64,000 bases of DNA from an uncultured Saccharospirillaceae bacterium (GTDB lineage: Bacteria > Pseudomonadota > Gammaproteobacteria > Pseudomonadales > Oceanobacteraceae), in contig CANNFT010000005.1 of NCBI GenBank assembly GCA_947503895.1, forward strand, positions 310,001 through 374,000, read 5' to 3'. The notes under the pieces were generated by a model. The model did not search any database. It was not told the DNA's origin and worked only from the letters and a program-made list of their open reading frames with translations. A program made the position numbers and the translations under genes. This document shows, one piece after another, positions 36,962 through 45,152 of this stretch; within the stretch, counting starts at the first letter, position 1; each line of letters opens with the position of its first letter.

Positions 36962-37273
36962 GTGCCATTTTTAGATGAAATGTTTATCAAATCGGTTGCA
37001 TTTAGCGTTGTAGGTATTGCGGTTTCAGTGGTCGTACTTGAATCATTTTTATTTTTTCAAAATAAAATTTCATCACGAAGGTGGCTTTTTGTTGTTAAAA
37101 AAATATTATTGTTGGTGTTCATTGGTCTAGTTTTTGGTCTGATATGGATACTTAGAAATTGCATTGTAGGAGTAGAAAATCCCAGCCAAAAAAATATAGT
37201 GATTGTGTACTTATTAGTAATCAATCTGTATCTTTTTCAGTTTTTTTTTCCTAGGCAAAAACATATAGATTAG
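36962..37273 (+). CDS. small membrane protein, candidate immunity protein
   Basis: A 103-residue protein with three predicted helices (about 10-32, 45-65 and 78-95) joined by short basic loops. Starts at GTG. Membrane immunity proteins usually protect against pore-forming or membrane-active toxins; here the role is inferred from its place after a toxin-tip remnant. No family recognised. Confidence 0.6.
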   Translation: MPFLDEMFIKSVAFSVVGIAVSVVVLESFLFFQNKISSRRWLFVVKKILLLVFIGLVFGLIWILRNCIVGVENPSQKNIVIVYLLVINLYLFQFFFPRQKHID

Positions 37274-37388
37274 TAGATTTTAGTGGTTATGAAATTATTA
37301 AATAAGGTGGTTAGTCAAAAGTATCGAAATGTGAATTTAAGTAATTTAATATTATGGGAATTGAACGATCTTAAGATACCCCTCTAAA

Positions 37389-37452
37389 TAGCTATAAGGA
37401 CACCCATCCTAGTAAGACTACAGTACAAGACTACAGGGACACACATCTTAGT
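37389..37452 (+). repeat. two GGACA repeat units in tandem
   Basis: GCTATAAGGACACCCATCCTAG at 37391-37412 and ACTACAGGGACACACATCTTAG at about 37431-37452. After the second, a hairpin TTGGGGTATTC/GAATGCCCCAA (37464-37491) and another ATATATGGACGCCC unit (37512-37550) follow. Nothing coding is visible from 37274 to 37590. Confidence 0.7.
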
Positions 37453-37593
37453 GATTAAACTCATGTTGGGGTATTCGTTCAGAATGCCCCAATAATTTTA
37501 GAGTATTATGGGGACATATATGGACGCCCTGTAAATGTCAAGCAGGGCTACGGAACAACAATAGAGTCAGTCACTCTAGAGCCTTGAGATGAA

Positions 37594-37647
37594 CCCTGAT
37601 ATGACGTGTCAAGTAGTAGCTATGCTGGGTGTCCCTATAGCTGGTAC
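37594..37647 (-). repeat. GGACA repeat, inverted long form
   Basis: Second copy of the unit seen at 34861-34911; contains the putative start region of the following toxin tip. Confidence 0.7.
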
Positions 37648-37935
37648 AATACAAAGGCACAGCATGGTTATGAAATTGTTAACACCAAAACAAAAACGGT
37701 TTGTAAAACTGGCGTTAGCGGATGTGGCCTAAATCAAAACTGCAGTTCACCTAGAGCGAATTCACAGGCCAATAAATGGAATAAAGAGCCTGGTAATGAA
37801 GGGCGGTATCAACCTAGAGTTGTTAAAAAAATTCCAGCAGGGACTGGAGCCCGTCAAGATATATTAAAATGTGAGCAGCAGAATGCTGCTAGATTAAGAC
37901 AAGAACTAGATCCTGCTAGGCATTCGAGACCATGA
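37606..37935 (+). CDS. orphan toxin-tip fragment, nuclease-type C-terminal signature
   Basis: A 109-codon frame opening inside a GGACA repeat, so the native N terminus (carrier protein) is missing. The C-terminal half reads RYQPRVVKKIPAGTGARQDIL, KCEQQNAARLRQELDP and ends ARHSRP. This G-x-R-x-x-IL..E..NA..LR..LDP..H.RP pattern recurs at the end of Rhs/polymorphic-toxin nuclease tips, though I cannot name the fold with certainty (GIY-YIG/URI-like is one possibility). Its TGA overlaps the next ATG (ATGA), the usual toxin-immunity coupling. Confidence 0.65.
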   Translation: MSSSSYAGCPYSWYNTKAQHGYEIVNTKTKTVCKTGVSGCGLNQNCSSPRANSQANKWNKEPGNEGRYQPRVVKKIPAGTGARQDILKCEQQNAARLRQELDPARHSRP

Positions 37936-38591
37936 TATTAAAAGAGCTTTATCTTTATCCTGATTTGGTGGAGTACGAGAAAGGTACTGTCCATTCGTTT
38001 AGGGATCAATCGCGGAGTATCTGCAATTATTTGGAAAGGCACTTAAAGAAAATAAAGTTTAATACTGATGGGTTTACAAGGGTTTGTTTTGTTGGGAAAA
38101 GCAAGCCTAGCCCTGAGGGTTTTGTTAATTCATCAAATGTATTGGTTGTTGAAATTCCGTTTGATGAAGAGCAGTATAAAACGCTGGAGCGAAATCAGCT
38201 TAATACTTTTTTTTCGAAATTACTTTCCGTCGGAATTGAATGCTGTAAAAAGAACTACGATATTCCGGGGTATGAATTGCTTGAGTGGCTGGAAGATTTT
38301 AATGAGAGCGGTTGTGTAAATAAATGGATTTTCAAAACAAAGACAATTAAAGAGCTTGGTGTTAAGTGTATTCTTAAATGCAATTTGACAGTAGAGGCTT
38401 TCTATTTGAATTTGAATGTTGTCAAAGGGAAAGAGGTAATCTTTAGTCACGAAATACTTTCAACTGAGCCTGACGAAATTGTTTTTGTTCCAATGTTTAA
38501 AGATGTGAGCCTAGTCGGTGATTGTATAGTCGTCTCGGATAAGTACAGTGATCCTATTTATAGCATAAGCGTTAATGAGTTGAATCTTTAG
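37932..38591 (+). CDS. immunity protein paired with the preceding toxin tip
   Basis: A 219-residue soluble protein of unknown family, with mixed alpha/beta content and several Cys. The 4-bp ATGA overlap with the toxin tip and the terminator right after its stop mark this as a toxin-immunity couple, with the best-preserved pairing of the region. Role inferred from context, not homology. Confidence 0.7.
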   Translation: MILKELYLYPDLVEYEKGTVHSFRDQSRSICNYLERHLKKIKFNTDGFTRVCFVGKSKPSPEGFVNSSNVLVVEIPFDEEQYKTLERNQLNTFFSKLLSVGIECCKKNYDIPGYELLEWLEDFNESGCVNKWIFKTKTIKELGVKCILKCNLTVEAFYLNLNVVKGKEVIFSHEILSTEPDEIVFVPMFKDVSLVGDCIVVSDKYSDPIYSISVNELNL

Positions 38592-38593
38592 TA

Positions 38594-38618
38594 TGAAGCC
38601 CGCACTCGCGGGCTTTTT
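38594..38618 (+). terminator. Rho-independent terminator
   Basis: AAGCCCGC-ACTC-GCGGGCTTTTTT, just after the immunity gene stop. Confidence 0.9.
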
Positions 38619-38629
38619 TCAAAGGAATA

Positions 38630-38752
38630 TAACAACTACAGGGACATAACAACTACAGGGACACACATCTTAGTGACTAAACTTTTGTTGGTGTATTCGT
38701 TCATAAAACAAACTCACGGGACATCCAGTGCGCCAAACAAAGCTGGCGCAAG
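38630..38752 (+). repeat. cluster of GGACA units and one compound hairpin
   Basis: AACAACTACAGGGACA occurs twice (38630 and 38649). CACATCTTAGTGACTAAACT and a compound unit GGACATCCAGTGCGCCA...TGGCGCA (to about 38745) follow. No gene is visible between 38619 and the mini element. Confidence 0.7.
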
Positions 38753-38777
38753 ATTGCAACAACTAACGGAACAAGGA

Positions 38778-39004
38778 AGCTATAAGGACACCCATCCTAG
38801 CACTGTTAATCAGCGAAACGGCGGCGCAGACGATATTTTGATTGTTTGTGCTGGATAACAGTTTGTACAGATAGAAAGCATCATCAACCTTGCAGTTATC
38901 ACCTAAAACGCCTGAGAAAAACCCCGTCCACTACGGAAAAATAAATATTTAGTTAACGCATCTTATTCTGTAGAATATTCTGAAAATTTAGGATGAGTGT
39001 CCTC
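38778..39004 (+). mobile_element. mini RAYT element: left repeat fused to right end
   Basis: AGCTATAAGGACACCCATCC at the left is joined at about 38801 to TTAATCAGCGAAACGGCGGC, which in the full elements begins just after the transposase stop. The right end through GGATGAGTGTCCTC is complete. So a 227-bp derivative with both ends and no gene, as expected for a non-autonomous element moved in trans. Confidence 0.78.
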
Positions 39005-39486
39005 TTTATTTTTTACAAGGAAATCCGTTAAGCTTTTTTGACCCTTATGGATTAAGAGCGGTGTTGTGTCCTGGCCGATGCCTAATGCCAGGTGGATTCT
39101 ATGGTGGTATAGGAGGAGGTGGTGGGGGTGGTGGGGGTGGTGGGGGTGGTTCCCTTGGAGGCAAGCGTAGTGCAATAGCTGGAGGTGAAGGGACAGGAGT
39201 TGGTATAGATGCTTACAACTCAGAAAGCGATTCTAGTCTAGAAGACTGTGAGGATGACGTCCAAGAAGAATATGATTCATTAGAGGCGTGTGTCGGTTGT
39301 GTTAATCCATTGGATGAAGTCGAATACGAAGGACAAACTAAGCTACCAGGTCTTCGTGATCAAGGATACACAGAAAAATGGACAGGGAGGGACTCTGATG
39401 GAACATATCAGTCTGGATTTAAAAACCCATCGACAGGAAAATGGACAGGTGGTCATGAGTCATCAAAAAATGACAAATATTGGTAA
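38992..39486 (+). pseudogene. orphan Rhs tip: end of Rhs core, Gly-rich linker and toxin domain
   Basis: The open frame begins in the mini element's right repeat and soon reads GNPLSFFDPYGL, the hallmark end of the Rhs core where the variable toxin begins. After it come a Cys-Pro motif, a pure Gly run (about residues 41-53, encoded by tandem GGTGGGGGT units) and an acidic stretch. A C-terminal Trp/Gly-rich domain follows, with QGYTEKWTGRDSDGTYQSGF and GKWTGGHESSKND. No start codon or Rhs body precedes it. The toxin activity is unknown. The immunity candidate follows after 15 bp. Confidence 0.75.
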
Positions 39487-39501
39487 AGGAGTTAGATAAA
39501 A

Positions 39502-39984
39502 ATGCCTAGAAAAATAGAGGTAAAGCATTATATATCGGCTTCTGAATATAACTCACTTTCAGATTCTGTATTGGCTTGTAAGGAGAAAAATAAGTCGAAG
39601 ATAGATAAGTTAGGGCAAATAAATGGACGTTTTGTATTGAGTTATCAATACAATTATGACTCAGTTTATTTGCACCTTGATAATTCGATTATTGTAAAAA
39701 TATGGGTATCAGATGGGCGAATTGAATGGGATATTTCAAACGATACATTAAGTCCCAGTGAACCTTTATTGGATATTGTTGATTTTCAATTTTGTTTTTC
39801 TGATGGAAGAATATTGGAGTGGACATTGGGTAAAAATTTGGCAAAATTTGTTAACAAACAAATAGTTTTGGCACCTAGTGAGCAGTACTTATTTATGTAT
39901 ACTAAAGATAGAATTGAATACATATTTGATTCATTGGTAGATTTAAAATTGAAAAATAAATATTTGACACTTTCTAAAGCATAG
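39502..39984 (+). CDS. immunity protein candidate of the Rhs tip
   Basis: A 160-residue soluble beta-rich protein with AAAGGAGTTAG before the ATG. No family recognised; features such as NDTLSPSEPLLDIVDFQFCF and a basic C-terminal tail do not identify it. The position 15 bp after a toxin tip is the evidence for immunity. Confidence 0.65.
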   Translation: MPRKIEVKHYISASEYNSLSDSVLACKEKNKSKIDKLGQINGRFVLSYQYNYDSVYLHLDNSIIVKIWVSDGRIEWDISNDTLSPSEPLLDIVDFQFCFSDGRILEWTLGKNLAKFVNKQIVLAPSEQYLFMYTKDRIEYIFDSLVDLKLKNKYLTLSKA

Positions 39985-40097
39985 TCAATTTCTGCTTCAA
40001 TGAAATAAATAGAGTATTTATGGACGTCCATTAATTATTGGCGTTTGATTATTTCTTGGGACTGCTGTTTTTTTGGGGTCCTGTGCGGGTTTGTTAT

Positions 40098-40135
40098 AAA
40101 TGAAAGCTATAAGGACACCCATCTTAGCAACCTAA
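40098..40135 (+). repeat. GGACA repeat, left-end form
   Basis: AAGCTATAAGGACACCCATC then TTAGCAACCTAAGTAG, the same as RAYT left ends but followed by unrelated sequence; a solo end upstream of the IS5-like fragment. Confidence 0.7.
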
Positions 40136-40200
40136 GTAGTCGGGCCTGAAAATATCCTGTAGACGCTATGTTTCAAGGAATTGGCCGGTTTAATCCGTAG

Positions 40201-40250
40201 TCATTTCGACCAGAATTCAGTATTTTAAGCTCAATAACTGGTCGAAATGA
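40201..40250. repeat. 13-bp perfect inverted repeat before the IS5-like transposase
   Basis: TCATTTCGACCAG and CTGGTCGAAATGA with a 24-base spacer; the right arm ends 11 bases before the transposase ATG (40262) and would cover its ribosome-binding region. Possibly a terminal or regulatory hairpin of the IS. Confidence 0.65.
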
Positions 40251-40261
40251 TTTTCAATTTT

Positions 40262-40593
40262 ATGCCCACCACAACGGATTCTCAGTATCAAACTAACCTG
40301 TTTGGTACAGACATACTCAATCAACTTGATCCGTCAGACCCATTGATCGCCTTAGCACACAAAATACCCTGGCATCATTTTGATGATCAATTTTCTCTAC
40401 ACTATTCAAAATCTAAAGGGCGACCAGCACATCCCATTCGGAAAATGGTGGGTCTTTTAATACTCAAATACCTCGAAAATCTGAGTGACGAATCCCTTGT
40501 CGTTCAGTGGAAACGAAATCCCTATTACCAATACTTTTGTGGATTGAAACATTTCCAATGCCAAAATGCCTGTCATCCAACAGAGCTGGTTAG
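40262..40593 (+). pseudogene. IS5-family transposase, N-terminal fragment cut by a RAYT element
   Basis: About 110 codons match the DUF772-type N terminus of IS5-family transposases: IPWHHFDDQFSLHY, GRPAHPIRKMVGLLILKYLE and VVQWKRNPYYQYFCG. The frame is interrupted after CHPTELV, where the left repeat of the RAYT element starts at 40594. The DDE part is not found downstream of the RAYT element, so the remainder was lost. Confidence 0.82.
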
Positions 40594-41940
40594 AAGCTAT
40601 AAGGACACCCATCCTAGCAACCTAAGTAAATCGCCTGATTGAACTTGGTTTTAGTTTTGCTACAGTACGGAATTAATCAAAGCAAGCAATGGAATGCATT
40701 GTGACCAAGCCCAGAAAGCAACTCGTCAGTTTAGAAGCCACGCCGTATTATCACTGTATCTCCAGCTGTGTCCGTCGTGCTTTCTTGTGCGGGCATGACA
40801 AACAGAGTGATACCAGTTACGAACACAGGCGTGCTTGGTTAGAAGAAGAATTGGTTAAGCAAGCTCAAGTATTTGCCATTGACATTGCTGCTTACGCCAT
40901 CATGTCAAACCACTATCACGTGGTGCTGCATATCAATGCAAAGCAAGCAAACTACTGGACTGATAAAGAAGTCATTGATCGCTGGCACATGCTTTATCAG
41001 GGGAATCAATTCAGTCAGCGCTATCGTCGCGGAGATACCTTATCCAAAGCAGAACAAGCAAAGCTCAGTGAATATGTCGAGTTGTGGCGAGAACGTTTAC
41101 ACAGCATCAGCTGGTTTATGCGTCGCTTAAATGAAACCATTGCTCGGCAAGCGAATATCGAAGATCAATGTACGGGGCGATTTTGGGAAGGGCGATTTAA
41201 ATCACAGGCCCTTCTGGATGAAAAAGCCTTAGCAGCCTGCATGGCCTATGTCGATTTAAATCCCATACGAGCCAATATGGCCAAAACTCCAGAAACATCA
41301 GATCACACTTCTGTTAAACATCGCTCTAAAAAAGCCAAAACAGCACAAAACTCCAATCATCCTAACCAGCAAGTGAAAGCACTGATGCCCTTTGTCGGCA
41401 ACCCTCGACAACCCATGCCAGATGGCCTGCCATTTCGTTTAACCGACTACCTTGAACTCGTCGACTGGACGGGCCGTATCATTCGAAAAGACAAGCGCAG
41501 AGCCATACAAAAATCAATTCCACCTGTTTTAGATCGATTGGGTATCAGTGTCGACAACTGGATGACAATGGCGAATGAATTTGAAAAAAGGTTTAAAGGC
41601 TTTGTCGGCAGCAGTGAATCATTAACCAATAATATAGAGCATTTCAATTTAGAGCGACGAGTAGGTCTAAGTTCATGTAGACAATATTTGTAGTATTGAG
41701 CGCTTTTGTAATTCTTTAAGCGAAATGACAACTCCTTTTCTTAATCAGCGAAACGGCGGCGCAGACGATATTTTGATTGTTTGTGCTGGATAACAGTTTT
41801 TACCGATAGAAAGCATCATCAACCTTGCAGTTATCATCTAAAACACCTGAGAAAAATCCCGTCCACTACGAAAAAATAAATATTTAGTTAACGCATCTTA
41901 TTCTGTAGAATATTCTGAAAATATAGGATGAGTGTCCTCT
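40594..41940 (+). mobile_element. full RAYT element, copy 1
   Basis: About 1.35 kb, bounded by GGACACCCATCCTAG on the left and its imperfect inverted copy (TAGGATGAGTGTCC) on the right. A 5' leader of about 100 bp precedes the transposase and a conserved right-end region of about 240 bp follows it. It sits inside an IS5-like gene. Copy 2 at 43674-45014 is almost identical. Confidence 0.82.
40701..41693 (+). CDS. REP-associated tyrosine transposase (RAYT, Y1/HUH family), copy 1
   Basis: A ~330-residue single-strand HUH transposase of the IS200/IS605-related TnpA-REP family. Visible: N-terminal PYYHCISSCVRRAFL, the HUH pair in SNHYHVVLHI near residue 75, and the helix with the catalytic Tyr region in MAYVDLNPIRANM near 180. 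A basic C-terminal domain follows. GTG at 40701 matches the start of copy 2, with AAGG-like sequence before it; an ATG at 40689 also exists here. Such enzymes act on REP hairpins, here evidently the GGACA repeats. Confidence 0.9.
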   Translation: MTKPRKQLVSLEATPYYHCISSCVRRAFLCGHDKQSDTSYEHRRAWLEEELVKQAQVFAIDIAAYAIMSNHYHVVLHINAKQANYWTDKEVIDRWHMLYQGNQFSQRYRRGDTLSKAEQAKLSEYVELWRERLHSISWFMRRLNETIARQANIEDQCTGRFWEGRFKSQALLDEKALAACMAYVDLNPIRANMAKTPETSDHTSVKHRSKKAKTAQNSNHPNQQVKALMPFVGNPRQPMPDGLPFRLTDYLELVDWTGRIIRKDKRRAIQKSIPPVLDRLGISVDNWMTMANEFEKRFKGFVGSSESLTNNIEHFNLERRVGLSSCRQYL

Positions 41941-42007
41941 ATATTTCTCTCATGGTGCGAAAGAAGCCCTGCAGGAGTATTCAAGGTGAGAAATAGGAAT
42001 TGATTAT

Positions 42008-42310
42008 ATGAAGAAGGGGCTGATTGCTCTAACTACATTCTTAGTAGTAGGTATTATATTAGGAAGTTTATCAATTACTTTTGATTATCCTGTCAGCGAT
42101 ATTTGTGATGAAATAAGACAATTTAAAGTTTTTAATGGAATCTTTCCAGATAATCTAACAAACCTCAATAGCTACAAGGATGTAAGAGTGTTATCTATTT
42201 TGAAATATAGAACGAGTGGCGATGATTTTTTGTTTTATTTTTGTCCAACTCGTATGGGGCCTTGTGAGGTTTGTACTAATACTGAAGATCCTCATTTTGA
42301 CGAAATATAA
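42008..42310 (+). CDS. small single-helix membrane or secreted protein
   Basis: A 100-residue protein with one N-terminal helix (LIALTTFLVVGIILGSLSI) and a periplasmic domain containing four Cys (SDICDE, YFCPTRMGPCEVCTN). Not recognised. It begins about 70 bp after the RAYT right end and is followed by a run of repeats. A fragment of it is duplicated at 35402-35452. Candidate immunity protein or effector-adjacent gene. Confidence 0.55.
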   Translation: MKKGLIALTTFLVVGIILGSLSITFDYPVSDICDEIRQFKVFNGIFPDNLTNLNSYKDVRVLSILKYRTSGDDFLFYFCPTRMGPCEVCTNTEDPHFDEI

Positions 42311-42349
42311 TAACTAACAGGATATATCTTAGTGTTATCTATGGAAGCT

Positions 42350-42620
42350 ATCGGGACAGTCAGTGCGCCAAGCGAAGCTGGCGCAAGATCGGAGGTGAAA
42401 GTCCTCTATTTGGTAAGGTCTAGCAAAAGCTATCGGGACAGTCATTCTAATGAATGCTAGCCCCGACACCCACGCTAAGCCGTAATCTACGAGGACACTC
42501 AGTGCGCCAAGCAAAGCTGGCGCAAGATCGGAGGTGAAAGTCCTCTATTTGGTAATACCGGTCTACGGGTCTACGAGGACATTCTAAGAAGCTATAAGGA
42601 CACCCATCCTAGCACTGGTG
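42350..42620 (+). repeat. dense cluster of GGACA and compound hairpin units
   Basis: In order: CGGGACAGTCAGTGCGCCA-type compound unit with GGAGGTGAAAGTCCTC (42354-42415), GGGACAGTCATTCTAATGAA form (42427-42472), a second compound unit (42489-42546), GGACATTC (42576-42585) and GCTATAAGGACACCCATCCT (42591-42610). It is the clearest place to see the unit types side by side; no gene within. Confidence 0.75.
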
Positions 42621-42640
42621 GTTGGAGTCCAAGTGAAAAT

Positions 42641-43078
42641 ATGATTAATTTCTCCGCTGGCTTTGGAGACGCTTTGTTATTAGGTTTTGGTGATGACTTA
42701 AGAGAAGCATTAGATATTGACGGTGGTGTTGATAAATGTAGCGACTCATATATAAACTCTGGTTATTTCGGTATAGCTGCAAGTGCCTTAACTGGTGCTG
42801 TTGCTAGAGTGAGTTATGTGGTCGCAGCTAGAGCAATACCATCAGCAACTACTTCAGCTAAACATGCAGTTCATTTGCGAAACTCTTTAAAGTTTTCCCA
42901 CAGAAGGCCTTTTAATTGGTTGTTGGGGAAATGGCATACAAGTAGCTATCAAAGTTTATCAGCCACAAAAACTGAAAGTCAGATAATTTCTGGGGCTGGT
43001 AGAACAAATAACTATTGGACGGGCGGAATTATTGGCTCTAGTGTATTGTTAGGGGGAGCGAGGGCAGCTAATCAATAA
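42641..43078 (+). pseudogene. orphan toxin-tip fragment (pretoxin region plus short domain)
   Basis: The frame is open from within the repeat at about 42590, so the ATG at 42641 is not necessarily a real start. NFSAGFGDALLLGFGDDLRE, VDKCSDSYINSGYFG and Ala-rich helices are typical of the pretoxin segment after an Rhs core. The C-terminal part (FSHRRPFNWLLGKWHTSSYQ onward) may be a short toxin domain. Next gene starts 2 bp after the stop, as expected for an immunity partner. Confidence 0.6.
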
Positions 43079-43079
43079 T

Positions 43080-43382
43080 ATGAAGATTTATTCTGAATAC
43101 AGCGATGATGGTTGTCTTCATTCATTCGAAGTTAGTGGTTTTTTTATGACTAGAAAGAAGGTCGTAAATAGATTTGGAGCTATTGCTGGTGTTAAAATTT
43201 TAAGAAAACCACTGAAATATTTTTCGTGGTTTAGAGAAGAAGTGTTTTGTGAATTTCAGTTCAAAGGTAAAAAATTCCAAATAGAAGAACTTTTTGGCGA
43301 CAACTCTAGGTATTGGGTAGGATCAAAAGAAAAAAATAATGGTTGTTTGTTGCAGGAAATAATTGATTCACTCCAGATTTGA
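43080..43382 (+). CDS. immunity protein candidate
   Basis: A 100-residue soluble basic/aromatic protein without a recognised family (VFCEFQFKGKKFQIEELFG core). The start lies immediately after the stop of the toxin-tip fragment. Immunity role by position only. Confidence 0.6.
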   Translation: MKIYSEYSDDGCLHSFEVSGFFMTRKKVVNRFGAIAGVKILRKPLKYFSWFREEVFCEFQFKGKKFQIEELFGDNSRYWVGSKEKNNGCLLQEIIDSLQI

Positions 43383-43403
43383 TGGTTTTCGACAGAAGAG
43401 TAA

Positions 43404-43619
43404 GTATTCATTAGAAGCACTCTTATATCTCGGACCGTAGCTGCTGGGGCAATAGGTGGTGCTACCACTAATTTAGCAAAACAGCGTTTAAAAAATATAA
43501 ACAATGAAGATTGTGAGTTTAACTGGGACTCATTGGCTTTTGACACAGCGGTCGGAGGCGCTATCGGCTATTTACCTGGGGTAAAAATCCCTGGGGTAAC
43601 CTCTGGAAAGCAGCTATAA
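43404..43619 (+). pseudogene. toxin-tip (pretoxin) fragment ended by a GGACA repeat
   Basis: Open frame of 71 codons with no start codon: VAAGAIGGATTNLAKQRLKN, CEFNWDSLAFDTAVGGAIGYL, then PGVKIPG. This Gly/Ala-rich text is common in Rhs pretoxin regions. The stop TAA is supplied by the repeat GCTATAAGGAC at 43613, so the repeat truncates the gene. Confidence 0.55.
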
Positions 43620-43710
43620 GGACTGCTATAAGGACAAAGCTATAAGGACACCCATCCTGGCAACCTAAGCAAAGCTATAAGGACACCCATCCTGGCAACC
43701 TAAGTAAATC
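43613..43710 (+). repeat. four near-tandem GGACA left-end units
   Basis: GCTATAAGGAC occurs at 43613, 43624, 43639 and 43674; the last two are full (CACCCATCCTGGCAACCTAAG) and the last is the left end of RAYT copy 2. Suggests repeated insertion or slippage at the same site. Confidence 0.75.
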
Positions 43711-45014
43711 GCCTGATTGAACTTGGTTTTAGTTTTGCTACAGTACGGAATTAATCAAAGCAAGCAAAGGAATGCATTGTGACCAAACCCAGAAAGCAAC
43801 TCGTCAGTTTAGAAGCCACGCCGTATTATCACTGCATCTCCCGCTGTGTCCGCCGTGCTTTCTTGTGCGGTCATGACAAGCAAAGTGGTACCAGTTACGA
43901 ACACAGGCGCGCTTGGTTAGAAGAAGAATTGGTTAAGCAAGCTCAAGTATTTGCCATTGATATTGCTGCTTACGCCATCATGTCAAACCACTATCACGTT
44001 GTGCTGCATATTAATGCAAAGCAAGCAAACGACTGGACTGATGAAGAAGTTATAGATCGTTGGCACATGCTTTATCATGGAAACTTATTCAGTCAGCGCT
44101 ATCGTCGTGGCGATACCTTATCCAAGGCAGAACAAGCAAGGCTCAGTGAATATGTCGAGTTGTGGCGAGAACGTTTACACAGCATTAGCTGGTTTATGCG
44201 TCGCATAAATGAAACCATTGCTCGGCAAGCGAATATCGAAGATCAATGTACGGGGCGATTTTGGGAAGGGCGATTTAAATCACAGGCCCTTCTGGATGAA
44301 AAAGCCTTAGCAGCCTGCATGGCCTATGTCGATTTAAATCCTATACGAGCCAATATGGCCAAAACTCCAGAAACATCAGATCACACTTCCGTAAAACATC
44401 GCTCTAAAAAAGCGAAAACCACACAAAACCCCAATCATCCTAACCAGCAAGTGAAAGCCCTGATGCCTTTTGTCGGTAATCCTCGACAACCCATGCCGGA
44501 TGGCCTGCCATTTCGATTATCCGACTACATTGAGCTTGTCGATTGGACGGGGCGCATTATTCGAAAAGACAAGCGTGGAGCCATACAAAAATCAATTCCA
44601 CCTATTTTAGATCGATTGGGTATCAGTGTTGATAACTGGATGACAATGGCGAATGAATTTGAAAAAACCTTTAAAGGCTTTGTCGGCAGCAGTGAATCAT
44701 TAACCAAGAATATTGAGTACTTTAATTTAGAGCGGCGAGTAGGCATAAGTTCATGTAGACAATATTTGTAGTATTGAGCGCTTTTGTAATTCTTTAAGCG
44801 AAATGACAACTCCTTTTCTTAATCAGCGAAACGGCGGCGCAGACGGTATTTTGATTGTTTGTGCTGGATAACAGTTTGTACCGATAGAAAGCTTCATCAG
44901 CCTTGCAGTTATCACCTAAAACGCCTGAGAAAAACTCCGTCCACTAAAAAATAAATATTTAGTTAACGCATCTTATTCTGTAGAATATTCTGAAAATTTA
45001 GGATGAGTGTCCTC
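43674..45014 (+). mobile_element. full RAYT element, copy 2
   Basis: Same structure as copy 1: left GGACACCCATCCTGG, leader, transposase, right-end region and GGATGAGTGTCCTC. Differences from copy 1 are scattered point changes and a small deletion in the right-end region. Confidence 0.82.
43779..44771 (+). CDS. REP-associated tyrosine transposase (RAYT, Y1/HUH family), copy 2
   Basis: A 330-residue protein, over 95% identical by eye to copy 1, with intact HUH (SNHYHVV) and Tyr-helix (YVDLNPIRANM) motifs. Starts at GTG after AAAGGAATGCATT. The near identity shows recent movement or gene conversion; both copies look functional. It would explain mobility of the mini elements in trans. Confidence 0.9.
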   Translation: MTKPRKQLVSLEATPYYHCISRCVRRAFLCGHDKQSGTSYEHRRAWLEEELVKQAQVFAIDIAAYAIMSNHYHVVLHINAKQANDWTDEEVIDRWHMLYHGNLFSQRYRRGDTLSKAEQARLSEYVELWRERLHSISWFMRRINETIARQANIEDQCTGRFWEGRFKSQALLDEKALAACMAYVDLNPIRANMAKTPETSDHTSVKHRSKKAKTTQNPNHPNQQVKALMPFVGNPRQPMPDGLPFRLSDYIELVDWTGRIIRKDKRGAIQKSIPPILDRLGISVDNWMTMANEFEKTFKGFVGSSESLTKNIEYFNLERRVGISSCRQYL

Positions 45015-45066
45015 AATATTTTCTCCTCAATATTTCCCCCTGTTCAAGATGTGTCTGTGTAGTGGG

Positions 45067-45150
45067 ATGATTTCGAGTTGGGCTAAGAAAGACAGAGAGG
45101 TTTTAATTCAGGGTGGTATACCTGCAAGTGCAATTGAGAGGGTTAAATAA
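45067..45150 (+). pseudogene. C-terminal toxin-tip remnant
   Basis: A 27-codon frame (ISSWAKKDREVLIQGGIPAS) ending 2 bp before the next gene. It follows the RAYT copy 2 right end by about 50 bp. Read as the last residues of a toxin whose body was removed; family unknown. Confidence 0.45.
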
Positions 45151-45152
45151 AA

